From: Ktedonobacterales bacterium
GTDB lineage: Bacteria; Chloroflexota; Ktedonobacteria; Ktedonobacterales; JADMIN01
DNA length: 11,222 bases
Direction of reading: 5' to 3'
Assembly (NCBI GenBank): GCA_025935235.1
Contig: JAICVT010000111.1
Location: forward strand, 1-11,222
Shown here: positions 6,349 to 11,222 of the stretch, piece after piece
Layout of the letters: each line of letters begins with the position of its first letter
Position numbering within the stretch: position 1 is the first letter of the stretch
Translations under genes and position numbers: made by a program
Notes under the pieces: model-generated
What the model was told of the DNA's origin: nothing
Seen by the model: only the letters and a program-made list of their open reading frames with translations
Database searches by the model: none

Positions 6349-7011
6349 TTGGTGCCTATCAAAGCGGTCGTCTTCGATATCGGCGGCATCCTGGAGACTA
6401 TCCCGGAGGGTGGCGATCCAACCTCGCGCTTTCCCCAGATGATGACGCGCTGGGAGCAGCGGCTCGGCATGGCGCCAGGCGCACTCTCTGAGCAGATCGG
6501 CGGGGTGGATGCGGGGCTGAAGGACGCTGGGAAAGACGGCGCGCTGGGCAGTTGCACGTATGATGAATGGGTGAGTGAGGTGCGTGCGGCCACTGGCTGG
6601 GATTCCGCGACCGCCGAAGCATTCGAGGATGACTTCTGGGAGACGTACATCGGCGAGCCGAACCCTGAGTTGATGGCGTACTTCATCGGCCTGCGCCCGC
6701 GCTACAAGACGGCGCTGCTCAGCAACAGCTTCGTCGGCGCGCGTGAGCGCGAGCAGGCGGCGCGCGGCTTCGAGGATATGACCGACCTGATCGTCTATTC
6801 GCACGAAGTCGGGCTGGCCAAGCCTGACCCGCGCATTTACGCGCTGACGTGCGAGCGGCTGGGGATCGAGCCAGCCGAGATGATCTTCCTCGACGACTCG
6901 CAAGGCCATATCGCCACCGCCCGCGCCTTCGGCATCCACGGCGTCGTCTTCCACGACAACGCGCAGGCCATCCGCGAGATCGAGGCGCTGCTCGCCAGGC
7001 GCGGAGCCTAG
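6349..7011 (+). CDS. HAD-superfamily hydrolase (subfamily IA, YihX/epoxide-hydrolase-N-like)
   Basis: A 220-residue cytoplasmic hydrolase of the haloacid dehalogenase superfamily, probably a phosphatase for a small phosphorylated metabolite. Motif I is VVFDIGGIL with the nucleophile Asp10. The position two residues later, usually the acid/base Asp, is Gly12, as in members that start FDxGGV or FDLGNV. Motif II is LLSNSF (Ser125), motif III is LAKPDPRIY (Lys148) and motif IV is IFLDDSQGH (Asp172 and Asp173). A helical cap fills about residues 20-105. The start is TTG 6349 or GTG 6352; GGAGGG (6336-6341) is 7 bases from TTG and 10 from GTG. The gene lies between a thioesterase and a DUF4291 gene on the same strand, 28 bases before the latter. 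The substrate cannot be told from sequence; without the second Asp, activity may be slow or of the phosphotransfer or dehalogenase type. Confidence 0.82.
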   Translation: MVPIKAVVFDIGGILETIPEGGDPTSRFPQMMTRWEQRLGMAPGALSEQIGGVDAGLKDAGKDGALGSCTYDEWVSEVRAATGWDSATAEAFEDDFWETYIGEPNPELMAYFIGLRPRYKTALLSNSFVGAREREQAARGFEDMTDLIVYSHEVGLAKPDPRIYALTCERLGIEPAEMIFLDDSQGHIATARAFGIHGVVFHDNAQAIREIEALLARRGA

Positions 7012-7039
7012 CGCCAGCGCCTGGCGAAAGAGGAAGCGC

Positions 7040-7633
7040 ATGGGGCAGCGCGCTATCCGCGCGGACTATGACGACCAGAGCATCGTCGTCTATCAGGCCT
7101 ATCGCCCGGAGATCGCGGAGGCGGCGCTGCGCGCGGGCCGCTTCGTCGAGCCGTTCAGCGTGAACCGCATGACGTGGATCAAGCCCTCGTTTCTGTGGAT
7201 GATGGAGCGCTGCGGCTGGGCCAGCAGGCCGGGGCAGGAGCGCGCGCTGGCCATCCGCATCAGCCGGGCGGGCTGGGAAGAGGCGCTCGGTCAGGCGACG
7301 CTGACCACTTTCGCGCCTGCGCTCTACGGCGACTACGACGGTTGGCGGCGCAGCCTGGAAGCCGCGCCCGTACGCGTGCAGTGGGACCCAGAGCGCGACC
7401 TGCGCGGCAAGCCACAGGAGCAGCGCAGCATCCAGGTTGGCATCAGCCGCACGCTCGTCCCGCGCTACGTCAACGACTGGACGCTGGAGATCCGCGACAT
7501 CACGTCGCTCGCGCACACCCTGCGCCGCCTGCTGGATGCCGGGCGCGCTGACGAGGCGCGGCAGCGGCTGCCCCGCGAGCGGCTCTATCCCGTCCCTGCC
7601 ACGCTGGCCCGCCGCCTGGGGATGGATGCGTGA
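7040..7633 (+). CDS. DUF4291 family protein
   Basis: A 197-residue protein that matches the DUF4291 pattern closely. VYQAYRPEIA lies at 17-26, RMTWIKPSFLWMM at 43-55 with GWA following, QERALAIRISR at 66-76, VQWDPERDLRG at 113-123, RSIQVGISR at 129-137 and DWTLEIRDIT at 146-155. No signal peptide or membrane segment is seen, so it should be cytoplasmic. The family is spread over bacteria and some fungi, and I know of no established biochemical function. The many conserved Arg, Trp, Tyr and Asp residues suggest an enzyme rather than a structural protein. GAGGAAG stands a few bases before the ATG. The gap to the HAD gene is only 28 bases, so the two are probably co-transcribed. Length is normal for the family. 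Confidence 0.85.
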   Translation: MGQRAIRADYDDQSIVVYQAYRPEIAEAALRAGRFVEPFSVNRMTWIKPSFLWMMERCGWASRPGQERALAIRISRAGWEEALGQATLTTFAPALYGDYDGWRRSLEAAPVRVQWDPERDLRGKPQEQRSIQVGISRTLVPRYVNDWTLEIRDITSLAHTLRRLLDAGRADEARQRLPRERLYPVPATLARRLGMDA

Positions 7634-7939
7634 GCGCCAGCGATGGCATCCAGCGATAGTCCCTCTGGCAGAGCGTGGACAGCCTAAGGTATATTAAGGG
7701 AAGTCATGCGGCCCCGCGCCTGACGCGGCGGCGCACGGCGCATCTGTCCCGCGCCAACATGCCACAAGTCAACAAGCGACAATCCATTTCACAAGGATAT
7801 TCAGGGAACACTATGCGAGATATGCTGACGGCGGAGCAGGCCGCGCTGGCGCTGGCCGCGGTTCCGTCTGGAGAAGGGCGGTGGCCCCGCATCTGCGACT
7901 GTACCCGCGCCCAGACGCAGGGCGAAAGGGGGCGCGTAG
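7634..7939 (+). other. Leader region of the glycosyltransferase gene
   Basis: A 306-base gap between DUF4291 and the glycosyltransferase. TATATT (7690-7695) is a good -10 box but lacks a clear -35. CCGCG (7714-7718) and CGCGG (7724-7728) can form a short hairpin. The stretch around 7750-7812 is AT-richer than its surroundings. The right half holds a probable small ORF (7813-7950), listed separately. No known riboswitch pattern was recognised. Confidence 0.45.
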
Positions 7940-7950
7940 ATGTGCTTTAG
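7813..7950 (+). CDS. Possible 45-residue small protein or leader peptide
   Basis: ATG 7813 is preceded by AGGGA (7803-7807) at five bases, a better-placed ribosome-binding site than many genes here have. The frame gives 45 residues beginning MRDMLTAEQAALALAAV, then a CDC segment, and ends at a TAG (7948-7950) that overlaps the glycosyltransferase start by 11 bases, which would allow translational coupling. About three quarters of its codons end in G or C, fairly close to the local habit. The N-terminal LTAEQAALAL recalls the first helix of excisionase-type DNA-binding proteins, but the rest of that fold is absent. I do not recognise a family; it may be a regulatory leader peptide or chance. 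Confidence 0.33.
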   Translation: MRDMLTAEQAALALAAVPSGEGRWPRICDCTRAQTQGERGRVDVL

Positions 7951-9208
7951 AGTGGCCATGTTCAGCCTGCACACATCCCCTATCGCCCAGCTTGGCCGCA
8001 CGCGCGACGCGGGCGGCATGAACGTCTACATCCGCGAGCTTTCGCGCGAACTGGGCCGGGGCGGTATGTACGTTGACATCTTTACCCGGCGTTCGCGGCC
8101 CGATACCCCAGACATCCAGCAACTCTCCGAGCGCGTGCGCCTCATCACCGTCACCGCTGGCCCCATCGAGCCATTGCCGCCGAGCGCGCTGCACTCCTAC
8201 GTCGCCGAGTTCACCTGCCGCGTAGCCCGCTTCGCCGAGCGCAATGCGCATCCGTATAATCTCGTCCACAGCCACTACTGGCTCTCCGCCGCCGCCGCCG
8301 CGCCGCTGGCCCGCGCCTGGGATACGCCGCATGTGACGATGTTCCACACCGTCGAGCGGCTGAAGGGGCAGCAGCAGGGGCTGCCGCTGGAGTCCGCCAG
8401 CGCGCCTAAAGACGGCCCGACCGCCATCCGCATCGAGAGCGAGGGGCGCATCGCCACCTCCGCCGACTGCGTGATCGTCTCGACGGAGGTGGAGGGCGAG
8501 CAACTGCGCCGCCTCTATGGTCTGGCGCCCAGCCACACGCGCGTCATCCCCTGCGGCGTGGACCTCGACGCTTTCACCCCCATCTCGCCAGCGCGCCGCG
8601 ACCAGGCGCGCCGCGCGCTGGGGCTGGGCGCGACGCCGACGCTGCTCTTCGTCGGCAGGCTCGACCCCATCAAGGGCATTGATCTGCTGCTGGAGAGCGT
8701 AGCCGCGCTGCGCACACCCGCGCGGCTGCTGGTAGTGGGCGGCGACCCGGCAGGCGATCCAGAGGTCGAGCGGCTGCGCGCCCGCGCCGCTGAGCTGGGC
8801 ATCGCCGAGCGCGTGCGCTTCCCCGGCGCCGTGCCACAGCGCGACCTGCCGACCTACTATCACGCGGTGGACGCGGTGGTGGTCTCCTCGCGCTACGAGA
8901 GCTTTGGGCTGGTCGCGGTGGAGGCGCTGGCCTGTGGCGCGCCGGTCGTGGCGTCGGCGGCGGGCGGGCTGCCCAGCATCGTGCGCGATGGCGAGAACGG
9001 GCTGCTGGTGCGCTGGCGCTGCCCACGCGCCTTCGCCGAGCAGATTGATTGGCTGCTGAGCGATGACACGCTGCGCGAGCGACTGCGCGCCAACGCCCGC
9101 CCCTCCATCGAACAGTTTGACTGGCGGCGCATCGGCGACCGCGTGCGCGACCTCTATCAGGAGCTAACAACTGAGTCGGCGCGCATTGTCGCCTGCTCCT
9201 GCTTCTGA
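7940..9208 (+). CDS. Glycosyltransferase, GT4 family (GT-B fold, MshA/sucrose-phosphate-synthase-like)
   Basis: A 422-residue cytoplasmic retaining glycosyltransferase. The N-terminal domain carries DAGGMNVYIRELSREL (23-38), the glycine-rich acceptor/donor loop typical of MshA and sucrose-phosphate-synthase-like enzymes, then VHSHYWLSA (109-117) and MFHTVERLK (134-142). The C-terminal GT1-type domain has VIPCGVDLDAFTP, LLFVGRLDPIKG (Arg240 and Lys245, which contact the donor phosphates) and the E-x7-E motif in ESFGLVAVE (Glu320 and Glu328). The donor is expected to be a UDP- or GDP-sugar. The motif layout is MshA-like (UDP-GlcNAc to inositol phosphate), but no other mycothiol gene is nearby and the lysine-bearing loop near residue 78 of known MshA is not evident, so I give no symbol. 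ATG 7940 has a GGGGG stretch about seven bases upstream. The 3' end is overlapped on the other strand by a zinc-ribbon gene. Confidence 0.88.
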   Translation: MCFRVAMFSLHTSPIAQLGRTRDAGGMNVYIRELSRELGRGGMYVDIFTRRSRPDTPDIQQLSERVRLITVTAGPIEPLPPSALHSYVAEFTCRVARFAERNAHPYNLVHSHYWLSAAAAAPLARAWDTPHVTMFHTVERLKGQQQGLPLESASAPKDGPTAIRIESEGRIATSADCVIVSTEVEGEQLRRLYGLAPSHTRVIPCGVDLDAFTPISPARRDQARRALGLGATPTLLFVGRLDPIKGIDLLLESVAALRTPARLLVVGGDPAGDPEVERLRARAAELGIAERVRFPGAVPQRDLPTYYHAVDAVVVSSRYESFGLVAVEALACGAPVVASAAGGLPSIVRDGENGLLVRWRCPRAFAEQIDWLLSDDTLRERLRANARPSIEQFDWRRIGDRVRDLYQELTTESARIVACSCF

Positions 9209-9441
9209 GATGTGATCGGCGGCGCTGGCATGACGTGGCGATGCGCGCAATCGGGACACGCCAGCGCCTCGCGGGCGATCTCGCAGCCAGCGCCGCCGCG
9301 ATCATGGACAAGCTGGCCCCGGCCCGTGCGCCTGATCCGATAGTCGCGCGGCGCGTAGGGTCTGGCGCGCCAGGCGAGGACAACGCGGTGAGCGGGGATG
9401 TGCGGAGCGACCTGAGAGCCACAAAGCTCGCAGACAAACAT
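9157..9441 (-). CDS. Small zinc-ribbon protein of unknown function
   Basis: A 94-residue minus-strand protein with two CxxC knuckles: FVCELCG (Cys4 and Cys7) at the N-terminus and LACPDCA (Cys62 and Cys65), spaced as in a four-cysteine zinc ribbon. Between them are HRVVLAWRARPYAPRD and DRGGAGCEIAREAL, resembling small proteins I recall with an R-x-R-x-Y-x-x-R segment and a D-x-G-G-x-G-x-E-I segment before the second knuckle; this is recollection, not a search. The frame is open further up to a TTG at 9507, but homology-like sequence begins at ATG 9441, which lacks a strong ribosome-binding site. The last 52 bases overlap the glycosyltransferase 3' end, and the final 28 residues are poorly structured. 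It may bind nucleic acid or act as an adaptor. It is divergent from the ferredoxin gene. Confidence 0.66.
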   Translation of the reverse strand: MFVCELCGSQVAPHIPAHRVVLAWRARPYAPRDYRIRRTGRGQLVHDRGGAGCEIAREALACPDCAHRHVMPAPPITSQKQEQATMRADSVVSS

Positions 9442-9499
9442 GTTGCACGGTCGAGGGAGGTGCGCCCAGGCCGACCGAGGTCCTGTGGCGCCGTGAAGC

Positions 9500-9515
9500 G
9501 CTGGCAAGCGCCAGC
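9500..9515 (-). repeat. Perfect 6-bp hairpin in the leader of the zinc-ribbon gene
   Basis: GCTGGC (9500-9505) and GCCAGC (9510-9515) are separated by a 4-base loop. The hairpin lies just downstream of the -10 candidate on the minus strand and in the gap before the ferredoxin gene. No T-run follows on either strand, so it is not a clear terminator; an mRNA leader structure or a protein-binding palindrome is possible. Confidence 0.4.
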
Positions 9516-9525
9516 AACGCTCCGC

Positions 9526-9534
9526 GTTATACCA
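9526..9534 (-). promoter_or_regulatory. Extended -10 promoter candidate of the zinc-ribbon gene
   Basis: On the minus strand, TGGTATAAC fits the extended -10 form TGnTATAAT with one mismatch. Transcription would begin near 9519, about 78 bases before the ATG at 9441. The leader would contain the hairpin at 9500-9515. Confidence 0.38.
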
Positions 9535-9584
9535 TATCTGAGCGACCGATACTGAATTGAAGCGCTAGAGAGCAACCACCTACT

Positions 9585-10004
9585 ATGACTGACCAGCGAC
9601 CTTCCAACTCGCCCGCCTCCGACAATGCCCGGCCAGCCGATACGCCGATCTGGGAGCGGCATGTCTTCGTCTGCACCAGCGGCTCGTGGTGTCCGGAGAT
9701 TGATGGCGACGGGCTGGGCGTGCATGCGCGGCTCAAGGCGTTGGTGCGGGAGCACGAGCTGGGCGCGCGGGTGCGCATCAACAAGAGCGGCTGCTTCGAT
9801 CAGTGCGGCCACGGCCCGATGGTGGTCGTCTACCCCGAAAACGTCTGGTACTGGGGCGTCACCCCCGATGACGCCGAGGAGATCGTGCGCGAGCATCTGA
9901 TCGGCGGGCGACCCGTCGAGCGGCTGCGCTATCGCAACACGCCCGGCAAGCACAAGCTCCCCCGCGACGAGCAGCAGCGCCCGATTGGCAGGCCGACGCG
10001 CTAG
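9585..10004 (+). CDS. Thioredoxin-fold [2Fe-2S] ferredoxin
   Basis: A 139-residue cytoplasmic electron carrier of the thioredoxin-like [2Fe-2S] ferredoxin family (related to NuoE and Aquifex Fd4). HVFVCTSGSWCPEIDGDG gives Cys30 and Cys36, and INKSGCFDQCGHGP gives Cys70 and Cys74, the four likely cluster ligands. VVVYPENVWYWGV and DDAEEIVREHLIGGRPVERL complete the fold in the usual order. The first two cysteines are close together (five residues between), unlike the longer spacing in Fd4, but this is seen in many short ferredoxins. There is a 25-residue polar N-terminal extension and a basic tail of about 25 residues. No strong ribosome-binding site is visible before the ATG; GAGAG lies 13 bases upstream. 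No redox partner lies beside it, so its donor and acceptor are unknown. Confidence 0.88.
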   Translation: MTDQRPSNSPASDNARPADTPIWERHVFVCTSGSWCPEIDGDGLGVHARLKALVREHELGARVRINKSGCFDQCGHGPMVVVYPENVWYWGVTPDDAEEIVREHLIGGRPVERLRYRNTPGKHKLPRDEQQRPIGRPTR

Positions 10005-10058
10005 GGTTTCGACGTCATCCTTGCGCTCGACGCCTACTCAGCCAGCGAATCCGAGATG

Positions 10059-10589
10059 TCATGTATCACTCCGCCCACTCGTGGACGTGTCGCTCTCCCC
10101 TGGATATCCCACATCGAATACCTTGTCATCGAGGGTGAGGTGATTCGCCTCAATGAGCACGAACCCAATGTCATGCATGATCGTCAGCGCAAAGTTAAGC
10201 GTTGAATCTAAACCAGTCGAGATCCATCTGCTGTTGGCTATTTCTGATACGCGCACTGTGTATGCCCCAGGCTGATGGAACAACGTGTACAACCATTCGA
10301 TAGTCCCTGCCACCCCTTCTCGGATGGCCCAGTCGTCCGCTTGAATTTCATTTTCAATGCCTGCCTCACTGAGCCAGGGTTGGGCGCGTTCTTTGAAATA
10401 TATCGAGCGCATCCCATCGAAGCGGACACTATGAAACTGTGGGCCTTCCGAATAGTTGACCCGAAACTCGATGACGACAGTGTTGTGAAAGAGGTCAATG
10501 TCAAATCGGCTGATATATCCGCTGTCCAGGTTCGCATCGAACCAAGTCTGTATCTCATCCTCTATGCCAGCGTTTGCGTCGCTGCTCAT
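10059..10589 (-). CDS. Hypothetical protein, AT-richer than its neighbours
   Basis: A 176-residue protein that I do not recognise. The start is fixed by AGGAGG five bases before ATG 10589; the frame stays open upstream of it, but that part lacks any such site. The protein is acidic, has no signal peptide and no membrane helix, and mixes predicted helices (IEDEIQTWFDANL, EGVAGTIEWLYTLF) with beta strands (VVIEFRVNY, FHSVRFDGMRSIYF, AYTVRVSEI). The C-terminal 15 residues are Ser/Thr/Gly-rich. Tryptophans and aromatic residues are frequent. Base composition is near 50% GC against well over 60% in the adjacent genes, and rare A/T-ending codons are common, which suggests recent acquisition. Its strong ribosome-binding site and own promoter candidate argue that it is expressed. 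It converges with the ferredoxin gene and diverges from the mannosyltransferase. A small immunity or effector-like protein is a guess only. Confidence 0.75.
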   Translation of the reverse strand: MSSDANAGIEDEIQTWFDANLDSGYISRFDIDLFHNTVVIEFRVNYSEGPQFHSVRFDGMRSIYFKERAQPWLSEAGIENEIQADDWAIREGVAGTIEWLYTLFHQPGAYTVRVSEIANSRWISTGLDSTLNFALTIMHDIGFVLIEANHLTLDDKVFDVGYPGESDTSTSGRSDT

Positions 10590-10625
10590 AACGTCCTCCT
10601 GTTCACCAGATAAGCCAAGGTGTGG

Positions 10626-10654
10626 AATAGAACTATCCCATCGCATCCAGTAAA
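10626..10654 (-). promoter_or_regulatory. Promoter candidate of the hypothetical gene
   Basis: On the minus strand, TTTACT (10649-10654) and TCTATT (10626-10631) are 17 bases apart, each with four of six consensus matches. Transcription would start near 10619, leaving a 30-base leader that contains the AGGAGG site. Confidence 0.35.
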
Positions 10655-10751
10655 CCATGTGGAAGGGACACCTGGCGCATTGCAAGAGCAAGCCGATGAG
10701 CAACCACGGTGGGACCTGAAGCACGTTACACCCAGCCCGCTGCGCGCGTCG

Positions 10752-10757
10752 TACACT
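10752..10757 (+). promoter_or_regulatory. Possible -10 box for the mannosyltransferase gene
   Basis: TACACT, the same hexamer as in the thioesterase promoter, lies about 48 bases before the mannosyltransferase ATG. No -35 box stands at the right distance, so this is weak. Confidence 0.2.
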
Positions 10758-10804
10758 GCGGCGGCGTGAACGCTGGCGTGGCAGGCAGGCTGAGGGAGAG
10801 TGCG

Positions 10805-11222
10805 ATGCGAGCGGAGACGGCGCTAGTCCAGAGTGCGCCCGCGGGTGAAGCTGCGGAGCGGCGCGAGCGCCCGCTGTGGCAGGCGGCGCTGGCGGCGTGG
10901 CTGGGCCAGCGCCTGCTGATCGGCGCGCTGGTCGTTGCCTGGCAACTGCTGCTGATGACCTTCTCGCCTGCTGCCTTTTATCGCGTCTGGACGCTCTTCG
11001 ACGGCATCTTCTACACGCTGATCGCGCAGTATGGCTATCGTATCCTGCAAGAGGCCGCCTACTTCCCGCTCTATCCGCTGATCATGCGCGTGACGGCGCC
11101 GCTGACCGGAGGAAACGCCGCGCTGGCGGGCATATTGCTCTCCAATCTCTGCTCGCTGGCCGCCTTCCTCCTGCTGGGCAGGCTCGTCGCGGCGGAGTTT
11201 GGTTCGCGCGTCGCCCGCCGCA
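10805..11222 (+). CDS. PIG-V-like membrane mannosyltransferase, N-terminal part (3' end outside window)
   Basis: The frame is open from ATG 10805 to the window end (139 codons). GGGAG (10794-10798) lies six bases before the start. After a polar, cytoplasmic N-terminus (1-25) comes a hydrophobic segment (about 37-57), then the lumenal-type loop TLFDGIFYTLIAQYGY (63-78) with Asp66, then EAAYFPLYPLIMR (83-95), and a second hydrophobic segment (about 105-125). The order D-G-x-x-Y-x-x-I-A-x-x-G-Y followed by FPLYP is characteristic of bacterial homologues of GPI mannosyltransferase 2 (PIG-V family), which use a polyprenyl-phosphate mannose donor in eukaryotes. In bacteria these are thought to add sugars to surface glycans or proteins, with the acceptor unknown. 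The residue before Asp66 is Phe where Trp is usual. The gene is divergent from the low-GC hypothetical gene and unrelated in position to the GT4 enzyme. Confidence 0.8.
   Translation, partial: MRAETALVQSAPAGEAAERRERPLWQAALAAWLGQRLLIGALVVAWQLLLMTFSPAAFYRVWTLFDGIFYTLIAQYGYRILQEAAYFPLYPLIMRVTAPLTGGNAALAGILLSNLCSLAAFLLLGRLVAAEFGSRVARR

Noticed and set aside
7811..8863. Open frame of 350 codons on the minus strand over the glycosyltransferase N-terminal half
   Set aside because: Antisense shadow of a gene with clear GT4 motifs; the product has no recognisable pattern.
7940..9208. Naming the glycosyltransferase mshA
   Set aside because: The GGMNVYI and HYWLS motifs fit, but no other mycothiol gene is present and the expected lysine-bearing acceptor loop is not evident.
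9235..9555. Plus-strand open frame of 106 codons between the glycosyltransferase and ferredoxin genes
   Set aside because: It is the complement of the zinc-ribbon gene, and its product shows no motif, while the minus-strand frame has paired CxxC knuckles.
8670..9953. Long open frame (427 codons) on the minus strand across the glycosyltransferase and ferredoxin genes
   Set aside because: Low-complexity Arg/Ala/Pro-rich product that crosses two recognised plus-strand genes and the real zinc-ribbon gene in another frame; a composition artefact.
10590..10724. N-terminal extension of the low-GC hypothetical protein by 45 residues
   Set aside because: No ribosome-binding site for the upstream start, whereas ATG 10589 has AGGAGG at ideal spacing, and the promoter candidate lies inside the extension.
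1..11222. CRISPR arrays, tRNA or rRNA genes, insertion sequences and attachment sites
   Set aside because: No regularly spaced direct repeats, cloverleaf-like segments, transposase genes or terminal inverted repeats were found when reading both strands by eye.

Overview
The window is GC-rich, densely coded bacterial chromosome. The gene content (caa3-type CtaG, a VKOR with a membrane-anchored thioredoxin-like partner, an actinobacterial-style AbiE pair, a GT4 glycosyltransferase of the MshA/sucrose-phosphate-synthase type, a PIG-V-like mannosyltransferase) fits Chloroflexota, with Actinomycetota as the alternative. This is an inference from family content; there is no rRNA or other marker gene in the window.

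Layout. Positions 1-234 (minus) hold the start of a lipoprotein cut by the window edge. A roughly 310-bp divergent intergenic region follows. Positions 546-3404 (plus) form a compact three-gene run: the CtaG assembly factor, a membrane-anchored DUF929/thioredoxin-like protein with a WCPFC motif, and a VKOR. Together they look like an extracytoplasmic thiol-oxidation and cytochrome-oxidase assembly module. Its last stop codon overlaps, through a shared CTAG, the stop of the converging pair at 3401-5306 (minus): an AbiEi-like regulator followed by an AbiEii-like nucleotidyltransferase. This is a probable type IV toxin-antitoxin or abortive-infection system. Its 5' end carries a 53-bp, exactly symmetrical array of four GTTTC/GAAAC half-sites, a strong candidate for an autoregulatory operator.

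Positions 5412-7633 (plus) hold an acyl-ACP thioesterase with a good upstream promoter, a HAD hydrolase and a DUF4291 protein. Positions 7634-7939 are a leader with a probable small ORF running into the glycosyltransferase gene (7940-9208). A small zinc-ribbon protein is read antisense at 9157-9441, overlapping the glycosyltransferase 3' end. It is divergent from a thioredoxin-fold [2Fe-2S] ferredoxin (9585-10004). A visibly AT-richer gene of unknown function (10059-10589, minus) looks acquired. The window ends inside a PIG-V-like membrane mannosyltransferase (10805 onward, plus).

No rRNA, tRNA, CRISPR array, insertion sequence or phage gene was seen. The parts most worth following up are the AbiE pair with its operator, the CtaG/DUF929/VKOR cassette, the hidden zinc-ribbon gene and the low-GC orphan.
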